64,000 bases of DNA from Amblyornis subalaris (taxonomy: Eukaryota > Chordata > Aves > Passeriformes > Ptilonorhynchidae), in assembly GCA_018881555.1 (NCBI GenBank), contig JACAXG010000012.1:11814181-11878180 (forward strand), in the 5' to 3' direction. Both the position numbers and the translations under genes were made by a program. Of this stretch, positions 15,037-27,692 are shown piece after piece. Numbering within the stretch: the stretch's first letter is position 1; each line of letters begins with the position of its first letter. The notes under the pieces are model-generated. The model searched no databases, was not told the origin of the DNA, and saw only the letters and a list, made by a program, of their open reading frames with translations.

Positions 15037-15066
15037 CCATCAAAGCGACTTTGAACCCTTTGATGG
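15037..15066. promoter_or_regulatory. Inverted TCF/LEF-type site pair with a third site between
   Basis: CCATCAAAG (15037-15045) and its exact reverse complement CTTTGATGG (15058-15066) flank CTTTGAA (15049-15055), another permitted TCF/LEF core. This gives three cores in 30 bp. Together with the palindrome at 14774 there are five cores within about 290 bp, whereas the strict 7-mer is expected about once per 8 kb counting both strands. Surrounding sequence is less AT-rich than average and free of repeats, as expected of an enhancer. Function is inferred only. Confidence 0.4.
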
Positions 15067-15099
15067 CTGTCAAGAGACACAGTTGCTAAATGGGTATTC

Positions 15100-18000
15100 A
15101 GTTACTTACTGATTGGTAATTCAGAAGAATCAGGTTAATACTTCCAGCTCTAATAACTCTGAATTAGAGATGGCTGACTTAGGATTTATTAAAAAGCAAT
15201 CTGCTGGAGTCAGACTTTAGAGCACTTTGGTTACTGTGTAGAGGAAGAAAAGGCACATTAGGGTGTAAGTCCCNTTGCAATTTTCTTTTCAGCAATGGAC
15301 ACCAGCTCATTATTATCATGAAGTGTCAGACTAAATACATGTCAGGATCTTACAGAAGATATCGTACAAAATTTTCTGTTTCTTATGTTTAAAAAAACAA
15401 AGAAAGTACACACAAGACCCTATGTCATTAATTTTTAATTATTTACTGTGGCAAATGTATTTGAGTTGACTTCATAATGATCAAAGTCATTGCTTCATTT
15501 CTAGACTCTAAGTTTGGACAAAAGGAAATAGGATTCACTTGGCATTTAGTTGAAACAATTCTGAAAGGTCAACAGTTAAAAAATATTTTATTTCAATAAC
15601 ATTTTTAGCAGTATAATATAAATAGAAGATTTTAAATTATTTATTTTTAAGAGTCACGATTAGAATCAACTGGTCTTGTTAAAAACTATATTCTAGGTCT
15701 GGTCAGGTATTTGCCTGTTTGTGAAGCTGTCACTATTGCAGAGACTCAGCTTGATTTTGAAGTGTTCTGGAGGGCTATGGGAAGGATTTTCGCAAAAAAT
15801 CAATTGGATTGCTTTCCAAAGCTCTCAACAGCCAGCTGAGGATTTTCAGGTTCCTGTTGGGCCCCCCAGCCAAGCCAAGCTTCTTTCAGCTCCTTGACTT
15901 CATTAATGCCCCTTAGACAGCACCAGCACGAGCAATCTGAGGTGAAAGGTGATGAATGAGTTTTCTTAGTTCCCTTGGTGGCCATCGGTGAGCAGTAGAA
16001 ATAAAAACTGACCACATTCTTCTGGTCAGATTAACAGAAACATGGTCATGTTCCTCAAAATCACTTCTCTGGCGGTGAAGCCGAGTTATACGTCACTTTT
16101 TATCAACAGTTGCCAGGACAGGGGTTTACCATCAGTCAGGCCAAGACTGCAGGTTGCAAATGTGAGTTTGGTAGCTTTAAATTTCAGTATTTCTCAGTCA
16201 AAATACATTTTCATTAAGACATTTATGAGTTTAGATATTTGGTCCAAGTCAGGGACAGGATTTTTTTATTGCTATTGTTTTTATGAGAATAGTTTATTGT
16301 ATGGAAAATTGCTATTTATAAATTTAAACACAAGTGCTTAACCTTTGTACCCATTATCAAAGCGTTAATATAATTCTTAGGAATTTTCATAAACTAATTA
16401 GGAACACGTTCATATACTGTTTGATAGCAGCCTACCTCATCAGCCTTAAACGTGTAGAATAAAGGTCTACAGTTCAAAGAACAAATATTTTTTCACTACC
16501 CTACTGCTGCCACATTCCCAGTGGGAATGTTCCACTCCCTGTGGGCTCTCAAGTGCCCATAAGAGAGGGGCTCATGAGTTGCACCCCTGAGCCACTGCTG
16601 GAGGTTGGACAGATCCATCCCTGTAACACAGTGCTTAAGGCAGTCATGAGACCAGCCTTAACACAGGTCTTGGTGTTTTGGGGTTTTTTTTTACTTTCAC
16701 ATCTTTGAAAATACAGTAAATCCTAAATTATTTTGACAGCATTTGGGAGAATATATGGTAGCTCATGTAGCTAATTAGGAAACATTTCTTTCAGGATAAA
16801 AGAGGTATGGAATATACATTATTAACATTTCTCAAATATTCATTAATGAATCTTTCAGTGTGCATTTAATAATAAATGGTCATTTACTAAGAAAAGTTCG
16901 CTTCTGTTTTTTGAAGAAATGCTCTCAAGAGAAAGTGTACAAACAACACTGGAATTCAAAAAGTAACAATGTATCTACCAACATTATTTTCTGCTTTTGC
17001 ACTATTTCTCAGTATCAGAACACAATATATTGGAAAAGTTAAGAGTATCTGTGCAGGAATCCAAGTCNTGTTCTATTAGTGTTAGTAAAGGCTATTGATC
17101 TGTAGACAAATCAAAAGAACTGTTCCTGAGTTCTGAATTTTGTGCCTAATCCTGAGGGCAGTGGAAAGACCCCCACTGATTTCAGTAATTATTAGATTTT
17201 GGCTTGATGTCCCCTTCGAGGATTTGAACAACTTAGAGTTGTAAAACAGTATAGCTATAAAACATATATACTTGTACAATATAATTTTATTGACTTTGAA
17301 ATTATTTAAGCTGGACCAGCATTTTCAGTTTGGAATATTTCCCACTGAAGACAAAGTTACAGGTATCTCTCTGCATAAGTACCTAAATACACATGTAGAG
17401 CCTGTCCTGCAAACAGTAAAATTATTCAACTGCACTAAAAATATGTATTTTCGCAGGTTTATAGTAAATCTGTGCAAGGTCAAGTACACCATTTTAGTCA
17501 TCAAATAAATATAAGTCCTGAACACATTGCTCAATCCTTCATTAAAGAAGAATAAAAACAAAGGATTAAATTTTAAGGGGGCAAGCATAATGTGATTTAG
17601 ACAGCCGGGCTCAGAATCTTCAGACTACCTTTCTTTTGCTCCAGACAATTATTTTTCCATGGCATCTGGATCATAAACTACGTGTATTTTTCTTTTAGAA
17701 TGTTACTCTCCATTTACTTGAGATTACTTCATCACTGATTCTATATTTGTCTTGTGGAAAGCATATCATCAACACATGAGAGCTCACACTTGGGAATATT
17801 GCATGTATATTTCACATGGTTAGCTAACATTGCCAACTCCCAAGCTCTCTGTGTTTTTTACCTGTTTTATAAATTCAGTAATCCTTCTGTAAATAGTTTT
17901 GCCAGCTACTAATACACTGGAGTTTTGTTTAGACTTTCTACTGTGTGCTCTCTCTATAGAGAATATCTTCATAATTCTTTTAGACTTCAACTAAAATCAA

Positions 18001-20510
18001 TATTTTTAAAAAAGATTTGTTGTAGAACAGAGCTCCAAAAAAAATCAGAATAATTAGATTAGGCTTTTTAAAAAAATTATCCATCTTGCCTATAGAAAAA
18101 GAAGGCAAAGCTCAAGAACTCACACAGCAGTTTTGGATCCAGGTGTGTTTTAAGTAGGAGGAGCTCAATGTTGCAATGGATCTTTGTGAACAGAGACAGG
18201 CAAAACAAACTGACAAATGTTGGGGCTTAAGTTACAGAATCATTAGTCGGGCATGTCAGGAGTATGTCAGTCTTTAGGAACAGACTGACTGTCCAGGCTG
18301 TACCTTCCAAGGACAGTGGCTCAGAGACCTCTCTTTCAGATGCAACCAGGCAGGACATTCCTTCCTGTGAAGGAGAAAATCTTTTAGAGAAAATGAGAGT
18401 CTATCTTGAAGGAGATAAGACTATATGAATGCTCAAGGACAACGGGGTAACTTGCCTTGCCTGGTTTCTAGAACACAGGAACAAACAATTTGGCATGAGT
18501 GGAAACTCCATCTACAGCTTTGTAGCCCTTTGCCTTTGAAGAGCCCAGTATATATGTTAGGATCATTTATCACCACTTCCTACAGGCAATATATTGTTTG
18601 ACTGCAGCTTTATCTTAATTTACAATACATGGACTTTAGATTGTTTAGTACTAAACATCAGAGCTAAAAAAATAAAGAAAAAAATAGGCTAAGATTAAAG
18701 AGCAGGATTTATTTCCCAATTTTATGTCATAGAGAGTTAAGAGCAGTAAACAGAAGTGAATTAAAAATAATAATAAAAAATTCTCTACCATAAAACACAT
18801 TTGCTGCTTTTTTACCATTTAAAAACATATTTTTGGTTGGATCATAAAACTAAAGTGATCAAAGGACTATACAATATCTAATTAGTGGGAATGGAGGAAG
18901 TAACTGACTCTTTTTGGCTCTTCCTTTCATTAAACTTCATATTCAATTACACGATGAGAATATCAAGCTCCATTCCACAAAATCCTTAGTGGAGGGGGAG
19001 CCTTGAAGATACTTTCGAAAGGGCCACGAAAGAAAAGCAAAGTTATTGTTAGCAATCTTAAATTCCCCATAAAGGGTATCACATCTACAGTGGAAAATTG
19101 TTGGGGTGGCATCTCAAAGAGAGTTGAAAATCACCATTATGGTATCAGGATCACAGAAGTTTTAGATCATGAAAAATTTTAGTGTGGAAACTATTTTTTC
19201 CTCCTAGTTTCAGAATGTGCTTTAATTTTTAATTGAGTGCAATTTCCAGCTGTCATCCTCAGCATTCCTCCATTCTCAGCTGTTGTCTCATAAATGGCTA
19301 GAGGATGCTCTTTCACTATTTAGCACTAATTAATTTTGTTAATTAAATGTCACCCTGCTTTTTTCCTTATTAGAGTTTTTGTACCAAAATGGTTCCCAAG
19401 ACATTGCTGCTAAAATCACTAAAGATTAAAAAGAAAGGATGGAAATTGAATGTGCAAGCACTAGAGAATTCATTAAACGCATTGTAAGACTTGCAAATGC
19501 CTCTTGACAAGCGGGATGGGAAGTGTAAGACACTTCCCTCCAAGGGTGAGTTAATAGGCCTGCCATTTCTGTCAAACGTTCTGTGTACTGGTGGGCTAGA
19601 GTATCGCAAACTTGTGAACTCAAGAACCAGTGTCAACATGTAATCCTATTCTGAAATTTCTCATTATAGCAATCACATTGTCTGGGAATTTCCCTGTATC
19701 AATTAGTTAAAGTCAGTGGATAAACATCTTGTTATTGCTCGTTTCCTTTTTAAATCTAAAGTAGCAAGTGCATGTGGGAAGAAAATGAGAAAGACAGATT
19801 GTCTTCCTCTGATTTATTGGCATCTAATCTGCCCATTAAAAAAAAAAAAGAAAGAAAGAAAAAAGAATCTTGGGTTGCTTTCTGGGGCATGCTGATGTGT
19901 GTATGTGGGAGCTGGTAAGGGGTCACATACAGATGAAAGCTGCTTTTTGAATCCCTATAGTCCATGGCANAGCACAATGCATGTTAAAATGCTCCTTTGT
20001 AGTGTTGAAGGGTTTTGCTATTTTTTGCTGGCATGATATCCAAGTACAGGCCAGTTGTATTGAGTAACATGTAAAACTGCCAGTGAGGAATGTAGTCCAG
20101 GATATTATCGGGTGAAACATGCAATCTTCATTGATTTCCTGACACTGTCATTAATAACAAAGCCAGGGTTTCCTATAAGTCCCTGAAGTTTGTAGTCAGC
20201 ACATTCAGCTAGTTTTAATTGTCATTCATCCTCCTCCGAGGGCTTTTTGGAGAGTAGGGAGAGAGAGAAAGAGCTCATGCACCTGGCTGTGTTCTGATGG
20301 ACTGGTTCTGCTCAGCCTTTCTCAGCTGCACAGGCACNTGAATGGAAAGTGCTGAGTGCAGCGACCTGGGAGAAACCTCTGCTGGACTTTGTGTAAAGGT
20401 TCAGGTGATAGCAGTATTAAGCCCAGTATTTCTGTCAGCTTTCAGAGAAAATGGATGGAGGCATCAGTGAAGGATATTTTATTCAGTCCCCTTTGGTTAC
20501 ATGTGTGCTT
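15100..20510. other. Noncoding AT-rich unique sequence, no gene seen
   Basis: Frames are at most 99 codons (16042-16341). A moderately GC-rich patch at 16490-16680 and one at 18110-18560 stand out in composition, but I cannot assign them to a repeat family. Near 19310-19350 there are clustered TAATTA/TTAATTAA words, which homeodomain proteins could bind. Only four Ns occur (15274, 17068, 19970, 20339). Confidence 0.7.
19838..19865 (+). repeat. A-rich tract with GAAA repeats
   Basis: A run of 12 A residues is followed by three to four GAAA units. This is a simple low-complexity tract, or possibly the tail of a decayed retroposon whose body is no longer recognisable. Confidence 0.8.
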
Positions 20511-20514
20511 GAAA

Positions 20515-20568
20515 CGCACCGGGACGGCCCGGTTTGTCGAAGCGGGTACAGCTAGGAGTGACCACGCG
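20515..20568. other. Compact CpG cluster with a GC palindrome
   Basis: Eight CpG dinucleotides fall within 54 bp (20515, 20520, 20525, 20530, 20538, 20543, 20565, 20567), while the surrounding kilobases have almost none. Inside it, ACCGGG (20518-20523) and CCCGGT (20528-20533) form a perfect inverted repeat around ACGG. Three more CpGs occur at 20679-20713. Methylated vertebrate DNA normally loses CpGs, so this is either an unmethylated or constrained regulatory core, or recently inserted DNA. It is too short to be a standard CpG island. Confidence 0.45.
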
Positions 20569-20749
20569 TACAAATAAATTAAACCAGTAGTACTTATCTA
20601 AATGCCTTGTTCAGCCTAATTATTCTTAGCCAGCATCTGGAAATGCTTAGAAAGGATTACACATGCAGTTGGAGTTTACGTCGTTTAGTTCTCTAAAACA
20701 CTGTTACTCAACGTAAAGCCTCTCTTTCTCTGTGGACTCTTTCCCTACA

Positions 20750-20760
20750 CCCCCCCCCCC
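20750..20760 (+). repeat. Homopolymer C11
   Basis: Eleven consecutive C residues. Such C-runs are prone to length error in sequencing, and the true length may differ. Confidence 0.9.
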
Positions 20761-23700
20761 TCCAGTAGATCATGATCTTGTGAGGGGAATAAGATCTGTC
20801 TTTCAAATACATATAGTAGAGAACCAACCCACACTCCATTCTAAGCCAGGATTTGATTTAGGTTTGCTTCTTGAACTTTCTAACATTTAAATTTACATGC
20901 ACAGAGACACGGGGTNATGTGATTGATAATCCTGTTCTGTTTATTAGTTAGTTTATTATTTAATATGTTTTCTATTAGACCTCTCTTGCCTTTCTCTATA
21001 TGGGTAAAAAATTCACAGTTGCTATTTAGAGGATATAAACCCCGTATTGCCAAAGGATCAACAAGAGTGTTTTCTAATTCCAGTGAGAAACTGAGACAAA
21101 TAGAACAGACAGTAAGTCTCCAGTAAAGTGGTAATATAAAATATATATATTTTTAATATAAATATATGTGTCGATCTTAAGTAAAAAAAGTACAATTTTT
21201 GGGTTATAATAGATTTATCAATTGAATTCTTTCNTCTGCTGGTGCATATTCAATTCTTTAACTATTAGTTATCTGCTGTTCTTGAAGCNGTTTTTGTTGC
21301 CCGCGTGCACATTTACAAATGTACACCCCAAATGTTTTTCACAGTTAGAGAAGCATGTTGGTAAATGAAGGAGGCAGTGCAGGGCAGCCACTGCCAACTG
21401 GTTATCTCCTGGCCATGCTGACACAGTACAGAGTGCATTTGGTATGCAGGTTCTCACTGACACCTTAGAGCGCTGAAAATGGTGTCTCTCAACGACCAAA
21501 TTCAGCAAGGTCAGTCTCTAACTTTCTTCATATGTTCTATAAAATTCTCTCTCAGCAGTGATCTCTTCCTTTGGTAAAGTCTTAAGAAATACAAACAGCT
21601 TGTAACAAAAATACATTGAGCTGATCTATTTTCTAAACATTTCACAGTAATGGATGCCTTCCAAGAGTTTTGGCCAGATTATCCGCAAACAAACACACAT
21701 AGAAACACAAACTCTTTTTTCAAAACAAGTTCTTTGCAACCTACAGTTCAACTGGTTCTAGAAATGTGACAATATTATAAGAGTGCCCAGAACAATAAAA
21801 ATAATTGAGAGGAGAATGTTCAAGAAGAAGGAAACATTGCATGAATTAAATAGAAGAAAAACAGAAAAGGCAAAATTATAGAACAGATTTTTTAAAAGTC
21901 ATGACTTTGACATCCCTAAGAGAAATGAGACAAAAAAATGCCCAACTAAATCATTATGCATCTGGCTAATGTATAAGTATTACTGAGCCTCAGTCATGCA
22001 TAATATTAGGAAAAAACTAATTTATTTTTCATATCGTAAACTTGTAACTGGCTTAGAGTTACAGCATTATTGGAAAACTGCTTGAAAATAAACTAAAGAA
22101 AGGGGACCATTAAGATAATCTTCCTGCACTGCCAAAAGTGTACAGTCAATACTATAATAAAAATAATAGTAGTACTACCCTTTATCCTTGATATTGACAT
22201 GCTAGTGATGTTCATGATAGTGAACAACATTATGGCCAAAAAGCTCACATGCAAAACTAATCCATGAGCCCAGGTGTTTGAGATTAACTGGTTCCTAGAC
22301 ACAGGAGAAAATTAGGTTTCCTGTGTGGATGGACAACAGGAGTATTATAACCTGCTCTTGGTAACAGGCTGTCATCAATTACCTCTCTCCTGCATGGGTC
22401 ACGGGGTCTAGGGCAGTCAAAGCCAGCTCTGTAGAAAGCAAGATCTAAACCTCTATCATGTCATTGATCCACCCCAAATGGCCTTTCCCGTGAGTTCCTC
22501 ATGCCAAGGTAAATACAGTTATTTGTGTGACTTCTCACTGTTAGATCTTGCACGTGGTGTGACAGACACAGAGTCAGCATCTCTGGTGCTGCGTATGCTG
22601 TACCAATGCCATCGNCTGAGATTCAGCAAGTTTAACTCGATTGCAATCATGTCCCAGCTTAAGTGCCAGGGAGCCTTCAGTGACTGAAAGCATAATGCCA
22701 ATCTGAAGAGGGCTGTAATGGGAGATTAACTTGTAGCAACAGCATGCTAAGAGAGAGAGCAAAAAATAAGGGTGAAAGTAAAGCAAGGTTGAAGATTAAA
22801 CTCTAAACGCCAGTAGANAATTTTAGAGCTTACCAGAGACTAGCCAAAGTGAAAAAATGTGAAACCGATAATAAAAAAATCTCTAGGGTTGTAGGAAAGG
22901 AAATGGGAACACGTTACACATGTTGTGGTCACGTCTGAAAATGCAATCCTTCTGTCTGACGAGATATGAGGGTAGAAAGGAAACATGAACCCCTTGGGTT
23001 GTGACATTCCTCCACAGCCAATATTTGGGGGATTTGAGGGATCTTTTAAATTGAATAGGGCACTGAAAAAATCATTTTAATAGCTTCTTTAAATAGCAAA
23101 TTTCTTAAACTAAAACTGGGGCTTGGCCATAAAATTCNTATGTCTGAATATGAGCTATATTGTGAAGAAGAGGTTAGTGAATCTAAAAATTTTCTAAGAA
23201 ATTAAAAGACTTGGTGAAAAAATCCTCAGAATTTAACAGGAAATTAAAAGCCCCAAACAAATATGGAATATTTTGTTTACTTCAGGCACTTCACAATTCT
23301 GAGCAACAGGTACCTTGTCTGAGTAGCCTCNGGTGACTTTCAAAGCCATTGTGACTGGAACAAGATCTTGTGGTCTCTTTTGTACAATGTTTCTACTTGA
23401 AAGGCACACTAAACTAGTATTTTGGAAATAATTTACAGTTTTAGATTATTTACTATTTAAATCTGCAAGTTTCTTGTGATACTGGTGAGATTTTGNTACC
23501 ATCTGGATTGTCAGAGATAAGGTCCTCTTTTCTCTAAATCTGATAAACAATCCTCTTGACATACCTATCCCTGTATGGCATAACTGTCTAGGAATGCANT
23601 TCCAAAACAAAAAAATTTGTTGAATTAGTATATTTTTCGCTGTTATTTTATGCTATTGTGCTGAAATATTAATACATTATTTTTCATCCATACTTTTATT

Positions 23701-24162
23701 GTTTCCTCTATTTTATTTATTTTGATAGACATCATCTGTTGCTTCTGCAAATATATATGTATGAATATAAGATCATTGGTAAAATCTGTGTACATTAAGT
23801 GAGCCATATGTAGTAATTTTGGCATTGAAGCCTTTATTTACAAACCTAGTGTCTTAGATTTTAAGAAAAAAAAAANACCACAGATTTTTTTGAGAAACAA
23901 GCACAGTGTTATTCATGGTGAAAGCTCTTGGTTTGAAATTTAAGGGTTTTTTNAAAATAAAACTTATTTAGTGGTGTGTGTCTAAGATCCAAGAAGAGTG
24001 GTGCAGTGCAGTTCTGTAGGGAAAATAGGTAAACTGTGCAATGAGGATAAAAAAGTAAACTCATGAAAAATGAGACAGTTGAGCTGTGCCATGTTTTATA
24101 TGACTTGCAATCCATCATCCTTGGTTTTAACATATTCAGAACAGTTTGGTTAACATTTTTTC

Positions 24163-24198
24163 AGGAGGGAAGGAAAACTAAGGAGGGAAGGAAAACTA
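24163..24198 (+). repeat. Perfect tandem duplication, 18-bp purine-rich unit
   Basis: AGGAGGGAAGGAAAACTA occurs twice in immediate succession (24163-24180 and 24181-24198) without a mismatch, suggesting a recent slippage event. Copy number could be polymorphic. Confidence 0.9.
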
Positions 24199-24788
24199 AG
24201 ATGTTGACATAGTTGTTGGAATATTTATGTATAGATACAAAAGTAGGGACTAAAGCAGTCACTGCAGACTATTATTGTGTTCTCAGGTTCACTCATAGAA
24301 TTAAGGTCTTCAGCTAGTCTGTATTTCATGTAGTCATGTAGTCTATATTTCTTTTCGCCTGTAAGTACATCATGAACATTTATCTATGTGAATACAAAGT
24401 CCACCATTTTGTTCTTCCTCCTTATCATTGTCGGTAAAATGGTTTTAAACCTACTCTTAGATCCTGTTACTTTCAGTGAAATAATAAGTATTATAATGTA
24501 AAAATTATAAAGGTATAATTATTAGGAATGTTTTTCTTCTTTTTGCAAGTGTTTTTAAGTTGGTCCATTCTCCCAGTAAAAAAACCAGTGACCAACAAAT
24601 GTAGCTTGTGGCAGGAGAATTCCGTGTGAAATCCTGGCCTGGGGCAATGAGTGTGAGCTTTGCCCTTCATTCCAGATTTTCTCCCAACATACTTCCGCTG
24701 TGAACTTACGGACCTAACCATAGAATCATTGATCAGTCTTCCCAGTACCCAAATGCAAACCTGCAAGGCTTCTCAGTTTGCAATTTCC

Positions 24789-24815
24789 TTTTGTTTGTTT
24801 GTTTGTTGTTTTTTG
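24789..24815 (+). repeat. (GTTT)n / T-rich simple repeat
   Basis: About four GTTT units followed by a T-run. A simple microsatellite-like tract with no other content. Confidence 0.8.
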
Positions 24816-24984
24816 TGTACCTGCAGAGAGTTATAAACAAAGATACCTGGGAGAAAATAGAAAGTTGGTTTTTTTTCACTAGCACCAATTAAGAATAATA
24901 AAAGATCTTGGCTCTTAAAATTTTGTCTGCAGTACTGACAGTATCTTAGTGGGTTTTCTGTTGAAATCATTAAGCTGAACCACT

Positions 24985-25005
24985 TCTGGAGACTCTGGAG
25001 ACTCT
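24985..25005 (+). repeat. Tandem duplication, 9-bp unit
   Basis: TCTGGAGAC is present twice in a row and is followed by TCT, the start of a third copy. Short slippage duplication. Confidence 0.85.
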
Positions 25006-27670
25006 AACCCTCAGTGTATACTGTTGCATACAAAGTGTCTTCTATGACCAACTTCTGCTCATGTTACTAAAGCTCAGCAAAACAAATTATGCCTGTTCAG
25101 TTTTTAGTGAAAAGACAATTCCTCTTCCAATGTCNGGTAAATGTTTTATGGCTGGGATTTTGTCTGTCTAGTGTGGCTATGCTGGGTCAGGTAGATGTGG
25201 GGGACAGAAGTAGACGCACTTTTCTTTCCCACTACCCATTGAAATGANGTGTTAAGGTTTACCTAAAGAGTTCAGTTAGGAACTGAAATGAAAGTGTAAT
25301 GCAAGGTCTCATTTCCTATTGAGCTACTTTTGCATCAACAAAGTTCACAACAGCCATATGTATTTCCAGTGTTTTGTTTTCTCAGTTCTCTGCCAACTTC
25401 ATTTGTCAAAGAAATGTCAAATGTACAAACCAAAAACCACAAAATCTTTGACCTAAGGATTGTGNGAGCCAATTTCAGAAAGCAATTTGGAGCATAAAAT
25501 TTTAGAGTTTTTTCCAAGTTCATTTTTAGCAACCGTGCATGAAAATATTTTACTTTTTCATTGAGCAGTGCTTCTTGTTAGCTGTACTACAACTGTCATA
25601 CCAGTCAGAATAAGGTACAAATTCAAAGCACAAGAATAAAGATAATTAACAACAAACAGTATCCTTTCTGGATAATAAAGAAAATAATAGCTGACAGACT
25701 ACACAAAAATCTGAGAAAAAACCCCATAAATCAAGGACGTTAATTGTTATTTCCACCACTTGTTAAGATGAAAGATGACACTATGTAGGCATTTTCTCAG
25801 CGTGATCTCTCATAAACAGATGTCCAATGCCTTGGGTAAACCTGTACAAACTGAGAAGTATCTACTGACTGCATCATTAGTCTTCTTCTGATTTCAAGCC
25901 AGGGATGCTGAAGAACAAATTAGTCAACTGATCCTTGCCAAAGTCAAGTTTTATTAAGGGAAAGCATTTGTTGCAGGCTAGAAAGGAATGCTGGGCATAT
26001 GCTGAAATTTATATAACGAAGTCTCATTGAAAAAATAATTTTTTAATTTCACATTTGAGTAATTATTTGCAAACTTTACATTATTCTTCCTTTGTCCAAT
26101 TTATGATGTGCATTCATCTTTCCTCTAAAGGATGCACTCTAAATTTGTTTAAAAATATGAACATGCTTGAGGATACANCACTTGACATTCAAGTAAAATA
26201 CCACCTTTTCCCAGCGTCATTATTCACATGTACTCTATTCAACACTGTTTTTCTTCCCTTTTCTACACCTAATAGAAGAAATTAAGTGAATCACCAGGTC
26301 ACCCATATGTGAGTTGTCAGCTCTAATAAGCCTGTACGTAACAGCAGGAAACAAAACCGCTTTTGATTTTGCAAGGCAATATTGACTGGAAAGAGACTGA
26401 TGCAGATCATGATGTTTTTCTCCTAAAAGTATATCTAGAATTAGCATGTTCTTCAGTACATTTCATTTTCACTGAAGGTAATTTTTTATATTTNAAAAGT
26501 GACATTTGAATATCAGAAAGAAAAAAAATAATTATTTAGGGATGCACCTGTCTAAAAAGTGGGGGATGATGGAATGAAATCAAGAAAATCATAATTTACA
26601 TTTACACCGGGAAAAAAATTTTGACAGTGAATGATTAGATCATGGAAAAATACTGCAAAAGACTTAATGGAAAATAGACATTTTTAACTCTTATCTGTAT
26701 ATTTCTAATAAAAATANTATCTTGAAAATTACATTCAAGAAATGGATTAGATAAACTTAGCATTTCTTCCTATCTCTGCTATCTATACATCTGTGCTTTC
26801 TTTGTGTGAACACAAACAATGATGAATTGTCAGAAACTAGTTATCAAGGAAGTGGCCTTAAGAGAAAAATTTACAGTTACATTGAAAACAGATTTAATAT
26901 AAGGCTGGTTATTGTCTTATTGTCAATGCTTAGCCTTCTGTGTTAGATGAGACAACATATATAGACTAAAATAAAACAATTCTGTACAGTAAAGCCCTGA
27001 GACAATTTCTCCCAGAAAAAAATTTCCTTATTGCAAATGTNGCAGAGGTACAAGTGACCAAATCAGTCACTTAGGTAGAACTGCAGCATCTTTTTACTAC
27101 AGCTTCAGAAATTAAACTAAATAGGAGCTGGGTGTACCTACAGAGATCTGACCTTAGTGGCTCTAATAGGCATTTGCCTGAGTACAGAGTGAATAAAAAC
27201 AAAACAAACCCAGCAATGGGGCCCTTTAATGATGGCTATGCTCACGATGGAGAAAGATTTAGGGAAGTTTCCTGCTCCTGTGGAGTGCAGTAGGAGTTTG
27301 GCCGTGGGCTTAAGCCACAGCAGTGCGGTGCCGTAAGGCTCCGGCTCTGGGCACAGGGAACAGTCACTCTGCACTGGCAGCTCAGAGCCTCTTCACTCAT
27401 CCCNGNGCACCTTCCCGGACCCTGCTCCTCNGGGGCTGCTCTGACCACCTCCTCCTGCTCCAAAATTCCTGCATTTTCCCNCCACATTGACTGCTGAACT
27501 CATTGTCTTGCTCCAGATATAGNAGTACACTAAACAAGCTCAATGCACACAGCAGGGTTATTTTCTTTCTAAATAACGTTCTGAACTATGAAGTCTATTG
27601 ATCTGGCTTGTGTTAGTGTATTAGAGGTATTCTGATTTTTCCAGAGAGTAGTTCCTTCCTAAACTCATTG

Positions 27671-27692
27671 GCATCATAAATATTAATGATGC
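27671..27692. repeat. Near-perfect 22-bp palindrome
   Basis: GCATCAT at 27671-27677 pairs with ATGATGC at 27686-27692 around an AT-rich centre; 20 of 22 positions are self-complementary. The arms carry ATGATG/CATCAT and the centre ATTAAT, so a dimeric homeodomain-type site is possible. Chance is not excluded. Confidence 0.5.

Larger units (their letters stand above)
20770..27670. other. Noncoding AT-rich unique sequence, no gene seen
   Basis: Frames are at most 91 codons and none is recognisable. Ns are frequent (about 28). A GC-rich patch at 27280-27500 carries four closely spaced Ns and no identifiable gene or repeat. The words CATAGAATCATTGA near 24719-24732 resemble the antisense CR1 terminus, but the similarity ends after 14 bp. 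Two perfect small tandem duplications (24163 and 24985) are listed separately. Confidence 0.7.

Noticed and set aside
24719..24735. CATAGAATCATTGA, as at CR1 termini
   Set aside because: Similarity stops immediately after 14 bp.
27280..27500. GC-rich patch considered as a coding exon
   Set aside because: Frames are interrupted and carry four Ns; no clear splice borders or domain.
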